Both the position numbers and the translations under genes were made by a program. Below, piece after piece: positions 1 through 9,025 of a stretch of DNA of 25,614 nt (the first letter of the stretch is position 1; each line of letters starts with the position of its first letter). The notes under the pieces are model-generated. The model ran no database searches, had not been told where the DNA came from, and worked only from the letters and a program-made list of their open reading frames with translations. Source of the stretch: CAZLNO01 sp964561005 (GTDB lineage Bacteria > Pseudomonadota > Alphaproteobacteria > Kiloniellales > Rhodovibrionaceae); contig CAZLNO010000056.1 in assembly GCA_964561005.1 (NCBI GenBank), positions 1 to 25,614 of the forward strand, written 5' to 3'.

Positions 1-1363
<1,363 letters not shown>

Positions 1364-1462
1364 TACCCCTCTCTCCTTTTCAGCAGACCGGCCGGCGGCC
1401 TCGTGAAGCGCCACCGGCGTCCCTGTGTCGATGGAGACAAAAACATTGTGCTTCGAGCGGGT

Positions 1463-1490
1463 ATATAATCAGCCCTGAAACACCATCAAG
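1463..1490 (-). promoter_or_regulatory. RpoH (sigma-32) type heat-shock promoter of dnaK
   Basis: On the minus strand, CTTG (1490-1487) is followed by exactly 17 nt and then ATTATAT (1469-1463). This fits the alphaproteobacterial RpoH consensus CTTG-N17/18-CYTATNT at all but one position. It lies about 100 nt upstream of the dnaK start, which implies a 5' leader of roughly 90 nt. The same bases also resemble a sigma-70 promoter (TTGATG, 16 nt, TATATA), so basal transcription could start here as well. Confidence 0.7.
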
Positions 1491-1623
1491 CCGGCCTCCC
1501 GGCGCGCGGCGGCGAAATTTGCGCGCCCGGCCTCCCGGTCCGCCGGATGCCGCTTGCTGCGTGCAGCCGGGCCGGTCCACATTGCCGGCGGACAAGGACA
1601 TCGTGGACGGCGGCGGACGGCCC

Positions 1624-1902
1624 ATGAACGAGCACGAGAAACAGCGCGGCTGGGAGAGCGGCGACCCGCGCAACGATCGGATCTACCTCGCCATTCTGTC
1701 GGTCCTGATGGCGACCGTGGTGCTGGCCGCCATCGTCACCCTGGTCGGCGAGCTGGTGCTGCAGAACCCGGCGATAAAGACGGCCGGGTTTTCCATCGCC
1801 CTGGTCGCCGGGGCGATCTACTTCTTCTTCCGCTTTCTGGGCGGCGTGCGCTACCGGCAATGGCTGGCCCGGCGGCGCAAGCGCGACGCGGACGGCCCGT
1901 AG
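1624..1902 (+). CDS. Small two-span membrane protein of unknown function
   Basis: This is a 92-residue protein that I do not recognise as a named family. The N-terminus is hydrophilic and charged (MNEHEKQRGWESGDPRNDR). Two hydrophobic segments follow, at about residues 22-45 and 52-70, and the C-terminus is strongly basic (YRQWLARRRKRD). By the positive-inside rule the C-terminus is probably cytoplasmic. The ATG at 1624 is chosen because the sequence before it is proline- and arginine-rich and reads like untranslated DNA. A GTG at 1603, preceded by AAGGA, is an in-frame alternative that would add seven residues. The gene is divergent from dnaK and convergent with metZ, with only 11 nt separating its stop from that of metZ. 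Confidence 0.75.
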   Translation: MNEHEKQRGWESGDPRNDRIYLAILSVLMATVVLAAIVTLVGELVLQNPAIKTAGFSIALVAGAIYFFFRFLGGVRYRQWLARRRKRDADGP

Positions 1903-1913
1903 CGGCCGCGGCG

Positions 1914-3131
1914 TCAAGCCGCCAGCGCCTGGGCGAGGTCGGCCTTGATGTCCTCGACGTCCTCCAGCCCTACGGAGATGCGGATCAGCCCCTCGCCGAT
2001 GCCGATGCGCGCCCGCTCTTCCGGCGGCACGCGCTGGTGCGTCGTGGTCGCCGGATGCGTGGCGAGGCTCTTGGCGTCGCCCAGGTTGTTGGAGATGTCG
2101 ATCAGCTTGAGCGCGTTGAGCACGCGGAAGGCCCGGGCCTTGCCGCCCTCGACCTCGAAGGCCAGCAGGGTGCTGCCCTTGGCCATCTGCCGGCGCGCCA
2201 GCTCGGCCTGCGGGAAGTCGTGCAGGCCCGGATAGAGCACCCTGGCGACACCCGGCTGGCCGCGCAGAAAGGTCGCCAGCTCCAGGGCGTTGGCGCAGTG
2301 TCGCTCCACCCGCAGGGCCAGCGTCTCCAGCCCCTTGACCAGCACCCAGGCGTTGAACGGGCTCATCGAGGGGCCGGTGTGCTTCATGAAGTTGAACAGC
2401 GTCTTGTCGACGAACTCGGCCGGCCCCAGCACCGCGCCGCCCAGCGTGCGTCCCTGGCCGTCGATGTGCTTGGTCGCCGAGTAGACGACGACGTCGGCGC
2501 CGAAGCGCAGCGGGCGCTGCAGCATCGGCGTGGCGAAGACGTTGTCGACGATGACGCAGGCGCCCGCCTTGTGGGCCAGTTCGCTCACAGCCGCCAGATC
2601 CACCAGCTCCAGCGTCGGGTTGGCCGGCGTCTCGACGAACACGCAGGCCGCGGGCCGGGACAGCGCCTGTTCCCAGGCGCCCAGGTCGGCACCGTCGACG
2701 AATTCGGCCTCGACGCCGAAGCGCGGCAGGATCTCCGCGATGATGTAGTGGCAGGAGCCGAAGAGCACCCGCGAGGCGACGACCCGGTCGCCGGCCTTGA
2801 GCTGGCACATCAGCGACGCGAAGACGGCCGCCATGCCGCTGGCGGTGGCGCGGCAGGCCTCGGCCCCCTCCAGCCGGCGCAGACGCTCCTCGAACATCTT
2901 GACCGTGGGATTGGCGTAGCGCGAGTACATGTAGCGCGACACCTCGCCCTTGAAGGCCGCCTCGGCCGCCTCGGCACTGGGGTAGGTGTAGCCCGAGGTC
3001 ATGTAAAGCGCCTCGGCGGTCTCGCAGAAGGGGCTGCGCTCCTGGCCGCCGCGCACCAGCTCGGTCTGCTCGCGCCAGGGCGAATCCGCGCCGTCCGCCG
3101 GGTCGTCGAGGGGGTCCTGATGGTCTCTCAT
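1914..3131 (-). CDS. metZ: O-succinylhomoserine sulfhydrylase (MetZ), PLP-dependent
   Basis: A 405-residue Cys/Met-metabolism PLP enzyme, predicted to make homocysteine directly from O-succinylhomoserine and sulfide in the cytoplasm. Family landmarks are SRYANPT (70-76), TASGMAA for the cofactor phosphate (about 97-102), DNVFATP (196-202), and the PLP-binding lysine K221 in SATKHIDGQGR. The SNNLGDAKSLATHPATTTH motif of the family is near residues 345-365. Length is normal. The nearest named relatives (MetB, MetC, MetY) share the fold; the SATKHIDGQGR context and length favour MetZ, but the substrate (succinyl or acetyl ester) is inferred. The start at 3131 has a modest AAGG ribosome site 7 nt upstream. 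A rhodanese gene lies 51 nt upstream on the same strand, so a sulfur-metabolism operon is plausible. Confidence 0.92.
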   Translation of the reverse strand: MRDHQDPLDDPADGADSPWREQTELVRGGQERSPFCETAEALYMTSGYTYPSAEAAEAAFKGEVSRYMYSRYANPTVKMFEERLRRLEGAEACRATASGMAAVFASLMCQLKAGDRVVASRVLFGSCHYIIAEILPRFGVEAEFVDGADLGAWEQALSRPAACVFVETPANPTLELVDLAAVSELAHKAGACVIVDNVFATPMLQRPLRFGADVVVYSATKHIDGQGRTLGGAVLGPAEFVDKTLFNFMKHTGPSMSPFNAWVLVKGLETLALRVERHCANALELATFLRGQPGVARVLYPGLHDFPQAELARRQMAKGSTLLAFEVEGGKARAFRVLNALKLIDISNNLGDAKSLATHPATTTHQRVPPEERARIGIGEGLIRISVGLEDVEDIKADLAQALAA

Positions 3132-3182
3132 GCCGCGCCTTGTCGGTTGCGGCCGGCCCGGCGGCCGGCCGGGGTCACGCCG

Positions 3183-3605
3183 TCAGTCCTGCGTCCAGGG
3201 CAGTCCCCGCATCCTCCAGCCGCCCAGGGTGCCGCGCCGCCCGCTGACGTCCTTGTCGCCCTCGAAGCCCTCGGCGACGTTGTAGCACCGCCTGAAGCCG
3301 GCCTCGGTCAGCGCCTGGGCCGCCGCCGCCGAGCGCTGCCCGGAGCGGCAGATCAGCAGCAGCGTGTCGTCGTGCCCGACGCCCGCCTCCGCGACCTGCT
3401 CGGTGAACGCCTCGTTCAGCCGCATGTCGGGAAACTCCTTCCAGGGCACCAGCAAGGGCTTCTTGCCCAAAGTGCTGAGGTCCGGCACGCCGACGTACTT
3501 CCATTCCGCGTCGGTGCGCACGTCCACGAGCATCGCCCTGGGGTCGTCACTGAGAATCTCCCAGGCCGTGTCCGGCGAAATGTCGCCCGCATAGCGCTCG
3601 GTCAT
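3183..3605 (-). CDS. Single-domain rhodanese-like protein
   Basis: A 140-residue single rhodanese domain, a sulfur-carrying or sulfurtransferase fold that is normally cytoplasmic. The aspartate-containing VDVRTDAEW motif is at about residues 27-35. The active-site loop CRSGQRS begins at the presumed persulfide-forming cysteine C86. A GWRMRGLPW tail ends the domain. The start at 3605 (MTERYAGD) is preferred because GAGGGG lies 8 nt upstream; an ATG at 3623 preceded by GGAG would add six residues. It lies directly upstream of metZ in the same direction, so handling of sulfide or sulfane sulfur for homocysteine synthesis is a reasonable inference. The sulfur acceptor is unknown. Confidence 0.88.
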   Translation of the reverse strand: MTERYAGDISPDTAWEILSDDPRAMLVDVRTDAEWKYVGVPDLSTLGKKPLLVPWKEFPDMRLNEAFTEQVAEAGVGHDDTLLLICRSGQRSAAAAQALTEAGFRRCYNVAEGFEGDKDVSGRRGTLGGWRMRGLPWTQD

Positions 3606-3725
3606 GAGAGCTGCCCCTCGCATAGACGCTCCGTTGCATAACTGAGCCGCCGCCCTCTCCCGCCGGGGCGGCGGCCGGGTGGGCCTATCCTAAATCAGCG
3701 CGCGCGCCAAGACCACGATCCACCC

Positions 3726-4361
3726 CTAGGCATCGGGCTGCGGCGTGACCCGCAGGTAGGGCTTCAGCGTCTTCCAGCCCTGGGGGAAGCGCTCCTTCGC
3801 CTCCTCGTCGCTCACCGCCGGGACGATGATGACGTCCTCGCCCTGGCGCCAGTTGACCGGCGTGGCGATCTTGTAGCGGTCGGTGAGCTGCATGGAATCG
3901 ATCACCCGCAGGATCTCGTCGAAGTTGCGCCCCGTCGTCTGCGGATAGGTCAGGGTCAGGCGCACCTTCTTGTCCGGATCGATGATGTAGACCGTGCGCA
4001 CGGTGAAGACCTCGTCGTGGGCGGGGTGGATCATCCCGTAGAGGTCCGCCACCTTGCGCTCGGGATCGGCGATGACGGGAAAGTTCAGCGCCGTGCCCTG
4101 CGTTTCCTCGATGTCGGCGGCCCAGGACCCGTGCGATTCCAGCGGGTCGACCGAAAGCCCGATCGCCTTGACGTTCCGGGCGTCGAAGGCGGGCTTCAGC
4201 CGCGCCACTTCCCCCAGCTCGGTCGTGCAGACCGGCGTGAAGTCCTTGGGATGGGAAAACAGGACCGCCCAGCTCTCCCCGATCCATTCGTGAAAGGTGA
4301 TCGGCCCTTGTGTGGTCTCCGCCCGGAAGTCGGGCGCGGTGTCGCCGAGTCGCAGGGACAT
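3726..4361 (-). CDS. 1-Cys type peroxiredoxin (AhpC/TSA, Prx6 subfamily)
   Basis: A 211-residue thiol peroxidase that reduces hydrogen peroxide and alkyl hydroperoxides. The peroxidatic cysteine is C45 in DFTPVCTTELG, and it is the only cysteine in the protein, so no resolving cysteine exists within the chain. The C-terminal extension typical of the Prx6 group is present (NWRQGEDVIIVPAVSDEEA and GWKTLKPYLRVTPQ). The length matches Prx6-type enzymes rather than AhpC. The electron donor is not evident from the neighbourhood. The gene has its own promoter region in the AT-richer gap at 4362-4603. The nearest downstream gene on the same strand is the rhodanese, 120 nt away. Confidence 0.93.
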   Translation of the reverse strand: MSLRLGDTAPDFRAETTQGPITFHEWIGESWAVLFSHPKDFTPVCTTELGEVARLKPAFDARNVKAIGLSVDPLESHGSWAADIEETQGTALNFPVIADPERKVADLYGMIHPAHDEVFTVRTVYIIDPDKKVRLTLTYPQTTGRNFDEILRVIDSMQLTDRYKIATPVNWRQGEDVIIVPAVSDEEAKERFPQGWKTLKPYLRVTPQPDA

Positions 4362-4406
4362 GGCTCGCTTCCTCCCCTCCCGCGTCGAGCAGTCGCGGTG
4401 CGGGTG

Positions 4407-4433
4407 ACTTTATCCACACCGGACATATGTCAA
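4407..4433 (-). promoter_or_regulatory. Possible promoter of the peroxiredoxin gene with overlapping palindrome
   Basis: On the minus strand a perfect TTGACA (4433-4428) is followed after 15 nt by TAAAGT (4412-4407). This could be a sigma-70 promoter with a short spacer, about 45 nt upstream of the peroxiredoxin start. A perfect 10-bp palindrome, GACATATGTC (4422-4431), overlaps the -35 element and could be an operator half or full site. A second palindrome, ATGTACAT, sits at 4457-4464. The rest of the gap 4362-4603 contains no convincing gene. Confidence 0.4.
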
Positions 4434-4603
4434 TTGTTTGGAGTCACGCGCTCAGAATGTACATTGCCTGCGTCGTATATTTGGTCACGAAGCCGGCGTC
4501 AAGGCAAGTGGTATTATTTCCGGTCCGGGCCGGCTGTCACGACCGCGCGATCCCTGCGCCCGCCCCTGTTTGAAAGCCGGCGCCGGACGCGGCGCCACGA
4601 CGA

Positions 4604-5560
4604 TCAAGCGACGGCGCTATAGGGCGTGATGAGCAGCCAGACGTAGGCGACGTAACCCACGATCAGCACGCAGCTTTCCGCCCGGTTCACGCGGTAGCCG
4701 GTGCGCATGAAAACCATCAGCAGGAGCGAGACGCCGAGCATGACCCAGAGGTCGAGCCGCAGAAACGCGGGACTGATCGACACCGGCTCGACAAGCGCGG
4801 TCAGGCCCAGCATGCCGAAGACGTTGAAGACGTTGGAACCCAGCACGTTGCCCAGGGCCACGTCGCCGTGCCTGCGCCAGGCGGCCACGATCACGGTTGC
4901 CAGCTCGGGCAGCGAGGTGCCCACGGCCACCAGGGTGACGCCGATGACGGCCTCAGGCACGCCCGCCGCCTCGGCAATGCCGGTGGCGCCGGAGACCAGC
5001 ATGCGCGCGCCCGCCACCAGGACCACCACACCGATCAGGACGATCAGGACGGCGACGGTGCCGTTGCTGGGCAGGCGGCTGAGGTCGGAGACCTCGTCCT
5101 CATAGACGGCAGCGGAGCCGTTGCGCTCACAGCGGATGCAGTACGCGATGAAGGCGATCAGCGCCGCCAGCATCGGCAGGGCCACCCAGCGATCGACGCC
5201 GCCGAGATAGGCGAGCCCGACCAGGATCACGCTCGCCGCCAGCATGGCGAAGCCGTCGCGGCGCAGGACCGAGGGGCGGCTGACCACCGGATGGATCATC
5301 GCGGCCATGCCGAGGATCAGCATGATGTTCGCGATGTTGCTGCCGACGATGTTGCCGACCGTGATGTCGTGCTGGCCGCGCAGCGCCGCCTCCAGGCAGA
5401 CCAGGAACTCCGGCGCGGATGTGCCGAAGCCCACCACCACCACGCCGATGAACAGCGTGGAGACGTCCAGCCGCCGGGCCAGTCCCACCGCGCCGCGCAG
5501 CAGACTCTCGCCGCCCAGGAACAGCAGAACGAAACCACCGATGGCGAGTGCGTAATCCAT
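4604..5560 (-). CDS. Calcium/sodium antiporter (CaCA superfamily, YrbG-like)
   Basis: A 318-residue inner-membrane protein with about ten hydrophobic spans and the internal duplication typical of the Ca2+:cation antiporter superfamily. The alpha-1 repeat reads GFGTSAPEFLV followed by GNIVGSNIANIMLILG (about residues 44-85). The alpha-2 repeat reads AVGTSLPELATV followed by GNVLGSNVFNVFGMLG (about 215-255). The GTSxPE glutamates are the expected ion ligands. A polar loop with acidic residues (YEDEVSDLSRL) separates the halves. The start at 5560 (MDYALAIGG) is chosen because AGGAGG lies just before it and the hydrophobic domain begins there; the upstream in-frame extension is arginine- and proline-rich. 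It is divergent from cmk. Confidence 0.93.
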   Translation of the reverse strand: MDYALAIGGFVLLFLGGESLLRGAVGLARRLDVSTLFIGVVVVGFGTSAPEFLVCLEAALRGQHDITVGNIVGSNIANIMLILGMAAMIHPVVSRPSVLRRDGFAMLAASVILVGLAYLGGVDRWVALPMLAALIAFIAYCIRCERNGSAAVYEDEVSDLSRLPSNGTVAVLIVLIGVVVLVAGARMLVSGATGIAEAAGVPEAVIGVTLVAVGTSLPELATVIVAAWRRHGDVALGNVLGSNVFNVFGMLGLTALVEPVSISPAFLRLDLWVMLGVSLLLMVFMRTGYRVNRAESCVLIVGYVAYVWLLITPYSAVA

Positions 5561-5664
5561 GCGCCTCCTGGTTGCTGGTTGCCCGGGGTCGCCGCCGGCC
5601 TGTTCGATCGGAGATATCGTCCGGCGAGGCTCGGATTGCAAGCCGCGAGCGCTCGCGCGGCCCA

Positions 5665-5694
5665 TTGCCACCGGCGCGCGGTTCGGGCTATGTG
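5665..5694 (+). promoter_or_regulatory. Possible sigma-70 promoter for cmk
   Basis: TTGCCA (5665-5670) and TATGTG (5689-5694) are separated by 18 nt on the plus strand, about 75 nt before the chosen cmk start. Both hexamers are imperfect. This is the best candidate in the 208-nt divergent gap shared with the antiporter gene. Confidence 0.3.
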
Positions 5695-5768
5695 CGGAGC
5701 GCGCGTCCTGCTTGCTTCGCGTCCAACAGCCCGAAAAACCGACAGCCGGAAACCGACAGCCGCCCGCC

Positions 5769-6443
5769 ATGCCCGCCAAGCCCGCGCCCCGTCATTTCAT
5801 CGTCGCGCTCGACGGCCCGGCCGCCGCCGGCAAGGGCACCCTTGCGCGGCGCCTGGCCGAGGCCTTCGACCTGGCTTATCTGGACACGGGCGGCCTGTAC
5901 CGCGCCGTCGGCGCGAAGCTGCTGGTCGCCGGCGGCGATCCGGGCGACACGGTCGCGGCCGTCCGCGCCGCCGAGTCGCTGTCCGCGGCGGACCTGGAGC
6001 GCGCGGACCTGCGCGGCGAAGCGGTGGGCGAGGCGGCCTCGCGCGTGTCGGCCCTGCCCGAGGTGCGCCGGGCGCTGCTGGCCTTTCAGCGCGACTTCGC
6101 CTACCACCCGCCCGAAGGCCAGCGGGGCGCGGTGCTGGACGGGCGCGACATCGGCACCGTCGTCTGCCCGGAGGCCTGCGCCAAGATCTTCGTCACCGCA
6201 AGTCTGGAAGAGCGCGCCCGCCGGCGTCACGAAGAGTTGCTTGCGCGCGGCGAGAGGCTTATATATGGCCGCGTTCTGCGCGACATGCAGGCGCGGGACG
6301 CGCGCGACGCCGCCCGTGAGGCGGCGCCGCTCCGGCCGGCGGCGGATGCCTGTGTCCTGGACACCTCCGCGCTGGACCCGGAAGCCGCGTTCGCCCGCGC
6401 CCGCGCCATCGTTTGCGAGCGCTGCCCGCAAGCGGATGCGTAG
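5769..6443 (+). CDS. cmk: Cytidylate kinase
   Basis: A 224-residue nucleoside monophosphate kinase that phosphorylates CMP and dCMP with ATP in the cytoplasm. The P-loop GPAAAGKGT is at residues 16-24, followed by the substrate-site segment YLDTGGLYRAVG (38-48). The DGRDIGTVV motif and the ASLEERARRRHEEL lid region come later. Length is normal for the family. The ATG at 5769 is chosen because the kinase fold begins within ten residues of it; no strong ribosome site precedes it. Just upstream is a short direct repeat of AAACCGACAGCCG (around 5738-5765). rpsA follows 223 nt downstream, the conserved cmk–rpsA order. Confidence 0.95.
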   Translation: MPAKPAPRHFIVALDGPAAAGKGTLARRLAEAFDLAYLDTGGLYRAVGAKLLVAGGDPGDTVAAVRAAESLSAADLERADLRGEAVGEAASRVSALPEVRRALLAFQRDFAYHPPEGQRGAVLDGRDIGTVVCPEACAKIFVTASLEERARRRHEELLARGERLIYGRVLRDMQARDARDAAREAAPLRPAADACVLDTSALDPEAAFARARAIVCERCPQADA

Positions 6444-6468
6444 GACCAAACACGACACCGAGGACGGA

Positions 6469-6490
6469 GCCCGGACCGGAGGGTCCGGGC
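6469..6490 (+). promoter_or_regulatory. Hairpin with GGAG loop in the rpsA leader
   Basis: A perfect 9-bp stem, GCCCGGACC (6469-6477) with GGTCCGGGC (6482-6490), closes a GGAG tetraloop in the 223-nt cmk–rpsA spacer. No T-run follows, so it is not a standard terminator. Further GC-rich short stems follow at 6511-6522 and around 6530-6540. The spacer is rich in GGA triplets, including GGAAGGAG and GGAACGGAACC near the start codon. A role in S1 autoregulation or RNA stability is inference. Confidence 0.5.
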
Positions 6491-6666
6491 CACTGCCGTA
6501 TGGAAGGAGACCGGGGTCCCGGCAACCCGCGGGGCCCGCGCAAGGCGATCAGCGAGACAGGCGAAGCTCGCCCGGCCTTCTCGAGGACGGCACCGGGAAG
6601 ACCGCCGGAGACAACCGGCAGGCCCGTATAACCGCAACGCAACGACGACGAGAGGAACGGAACCTT

Positions 6667-8409
6667 ATGGCTGAGACCGCTGCCGCCACCGGCACGCAAG
6701 AGAACTTCGAAGCGCTCCTGCAGGAGTCCTTCGGCAACGAGGATCGCCTGGAAGGGACGGTCCTGAAGGGCACCATCGTGGACTTCGACGGCGACGATGT
6801 CCTGGTCGACGTCGGCCTGAAATCCGAGGGCCGGGTCGCCCTGAAGGAGTTCGCCAAGGCCGGCGAGGCCGACGAGCTCAAGATCGGCGACGAGGTGGAC
6901 GTCTATCTCGAACGCTTCGAGGACAAGAACGGCGAGGCCATGCTGTCGCGCGACAAGGCGCGGCGCGAGGAGGCCTGGACCCAGCTCGAAAAGGCCTTCA
7001 ACAACGGCGAGCGCGTCCAGGGCCAGATCTTCGGCCGGGTCAAGGGCGGCTTCACCGTCGACCTCAACGGCGCCGTGGCCTTCCTGCCGGGCAGCCAGGT
7101 CGATATCCGCCCCGTGCGCGACGTCACCCCGCTGATGGGCACGCCGCAGCCCTTCCAGATTCTCAAGATGGACCGCTCGCGCGGCAACATCGTGGTCTCC
7201 CGCCGCGCCGTGCTGGAGGAGACCCGCGCCGAGCAGCGCAGCGAGCTGGTCGCCTCGCTCAAGGAAGGCCAGGTGCTGCAGGGCGTGGTGAAGAACATCA
7301 CCGACTACGGCGCCTTCGTCGACCTGGGCGGCGTCGACGGCCTGCTGCACGTCACCGACATCTCCTGGAAGCGCGTCAACCATCCCACCGACGTGCTGTC
7401 GATCGGCCAGCAGGTCACGGTGCAGGTGATCCGCTTCAACCCCGAAACGCAGCGCATCTCGCTGGGCATGAAGCAGCTCCAGGCCGACCCCTGGGAGGGG
7501 GCCGCGGCCAAGTACCCGGTCGGCGCCAAGTTCAAGGGCCGCGTCACCAACATCACCGACTACGGCGCCTTCGTGGAACTGGAAGCCGGCATCGAGGGCC
7601 TTGTGCACGTTTCCGAGATGAGCTGGACCAAGAAGAACGTGCATCCGGGCAAGATCGTCTCGACCTCGCAGGAGGTGGAGGTGATGATCCTCGACGTCGA
7701 CGAGCAGAAGCGCCGCATCTCCCTCGGCCTGAAGCAGACCCTGCCCAATCCCTGGGCCGAGTTCCAGGAGAACTACCCCGTCGGGACGGAGATCGAGGGC
7801 GAAATCAAGAACATCACCGAGTTCGGGCTGTTCGTCGGCCTGCCCGGCGACATCGACGGCATGGTGCACCTCTCCGACCTGTCGTGGGAGGAGTCCGGCG
7901 AACAGGCCGTCAAGAACTACAAGAAAGGCGACATCGCGAAGGTGAAGGTGCTCGATGTCGACGTGGAGAAGGAGCGCATCTCCCTTGGCATCAAGCAGCT
8001 TTCCGGCGACCCCTTCGAGACGGCGACCGGCGAGCTGCGCAAGGGCAAGGTGGTCACCTGCACGGTGCACAAGATCGACGACAACGGCATCGAGGTGAAG
8101 GTCGGCGGCGAGGACGGCGCCATCGGCTTCATCCGCAAGGCGGAGCTGTCCCGCGACCGCAGCGAGCAACGGCCCGATCGCTTCGCCCCCGGCGAGAAGC
8201 TCGACGCCAAGATCACCCAGATCGACAAGAAGAACCGCAAGCTCACCCTCTCGATCAAGCAGCGCGAGATCGAGGAGGAAAAGCAAGCCATGGCCGAGTA
8301 CGGCTCCACCGACACCGGCGCCAGCCTGGGCGAGATCCTGGGCCCGGCAATGAAGCAGGCGGTCAAGGAGCAGGTCGGCGAGGGCGAGGACGACTCCGGC
8401 AAGAGCTGA
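6667..8409 (+). CDS. rpsA: 30S ribosomal protein S1
   Basis: A 580-residue ribosomal protein that binds mRNA and helps initiation on structured messages. Six S1 RNA-binding repeats are visible, at about residues 31-97, 115-181, 201-269, 286-356, 373-443 and 458-532. Repeats 3 to 5 carry the canonical ITDYGAFV or ITEFGLFV and LHVTDISW or VHVSEMSW motifs. The tail after 533 is charged and acidic (GEGEDDSGKS). The start at 6667 (MAETAAATG) is the first plausible ATG; GAGGAACGGAACC lies upstream. An open frame reaching back to 5548 is only a shadow of cmk. A strong terminator ends the unit 33 nt downstream. Confidence 0.98.
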   Translation: MAETAAATGTQENFEALLQESFGNEDRLEGTVLKGTIVDFDGDDVLVDVGLKSEGRVALKEFAKAGEADELKIGDEVDVYLERFEDKNGEAMLSRDKARREEAWTQLEKAFNNGERVQGQIFGRVKGGFTVDLNGAVAFLPGSQVDIRPVRDVTPLMGTPQPFQILKMDRSRGNIVVSRRAVLEETRAEQRSELVASLKEGQVLQGVVKNITDYGAFVDLGGVDGLLHVTDISWKRVNHPTDVLSIGQQVTVQVIRFNPETQRISLGMKQLQADPWEGAAAKYPVGAKFKGRVTNITDYGAFVELEAGIEGLVHVSEMSWTKKNVHPGKIVSTSQEVEVMILDVDEQKRRISLGLKQTLPNPWAEFQENYPVGTEIEGEIKNITEFGLFVGLPGDIDGMVHLSDLSWEESGEQAVKNYKKGDIAKVKVLDVDVEKERISLGIKQLSGDPFETATGELRKGKVVTCTVHKIDDNGIEVKVGGEDGAIGFIRKAELSRDRSEQRPDRFAPGEKLDAKITQIDKKNRKLTLSIKQREIEEEKQAMAEYGSTDTGASLGEILGPAMKQAVKEQVGEGEDDSGKS

Positions 8410-8441
8410 GCCGGCCGTCGTTTCGGCCCACGAAGTTCGGG

Positions 8442-8474
8442 ACGCCCGGGCGCGCAAAGCGCCCGGGCGTTTTT
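8442..8474 (+). terminator. Rho-independent terminator after rpsA
   Basis: A perfect 12-bp stem, ACGCCCGGGCGC (8442-8453) with GCGCCCGGGCGT (8459-8470), encloses a GCAAA loop and runs straight into TTTTT. It is one of the strongest terminators in the window, and it separates rpsA from ihfB. Confidence 0.9.
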
Positions 8475-8536
8475 CGTCGCGGTGGCGAAACGCCCCGCCG
8501 CGGCCCGGGAAAGTTCAGGCATGTGAGAGGCTTACC

Positions 8537-8566
8537 TTGACGCCGCGAAGCGCCTGCGGCCATCAT
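8537..8566 (+). promoter_or_regulatory. Possible sigma-70 promoter for ihfB
   Basis: TTGACG (8537-8542) and CATCAT (8561-8566) are separated by 18 nt, just after the rpsA terminator and about 135 nt before the ihfB start. The strong terminator makes a new promoter in this gap likely; the exact hexamers are a tentative choice. Confidence 0.4.
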
Positions 8567-8701
8567 TGCCTGACAGGGACCGCGACGCGACTCTTGCTCG
8601 CGGAAGAAAAACGCCGCGTGCCGCGTGAGGGGGCAGCGCCGACGCCAAAACAGCACGGCGCGATCGCGGCGAAATGGCTCGGAGGCCGGGGAAAGCATAG
8701 C

Positions 8702-8989
8702 ATGACGAAATCGGAGTTGATCCAGCGCATTTCCGAGAACAACCCGCACTTGTATCAACGCGATGTGGAACGCATCGTCGCCACGATCTTCGACGAGATC
8801 GCCGAGGCCCTGGCCGACGGCAAGCGCGTCGAGCTGCGCGGGTTCGGGGCGTTTTCCGTGAAGGACCGCGAGGCCCGGGAAGGCCGCAACCCGCGTACCG
8901 GCGCGACCGTCAACGTGGACGCCAAGCGCATCCCCTTCTTCAAGACCGGAAAACAGTTGCGCGAGCGCCTGAATGGCGCCAAGTCCTGA
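8702..8989 (+). CDS. ihfB: Integration host factor beta subunit
   Basis: A 95-residue DNA-bending nucleoid protein that pairs with IHF alpha (encoded elsewhere). It opens with MTKSELIQRI. The HU/IHF signature is complete: GFGAFSVKDREAREGRNPRTG at about residues 48-68, including the proline that intercalates at the DNA kink (NPRTG). The IPFFKTGKQLRERLN end is typical of IhfB. The ATG at 8702 is preceded by GGAGGCCGGGGAAA. The open frame extends back to 8537, but that part lacks family similarity. The position after rpsA is the conserved one. Confidence 0.96.
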   Translation: MTKSELIQRISENNPHLYQRDVERIVATIFDEIAEALADGKRVELRGFGAFSVKDREAREGRNPRTGATVNVDAKRIPFFKTGKQLRERLNGAKS

Positions 8990-9025
8990 TCGAAACCTTC
9001 CAGCAGATCGCAGGCGGATCGCACG

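Noticed and set aside
5548..6666. N-terminal extension of rpsA back to 5548
   Set aside because: The extra frame overlaps cmk in another frame and is Arg/Pro/Ala-rich; the S1 family begins at 6667.
6259..8457. 732-codon minus-strand open frame
   Set aside because: It lies opposite rpsA and cmk and shows only shadow composition with no domain.
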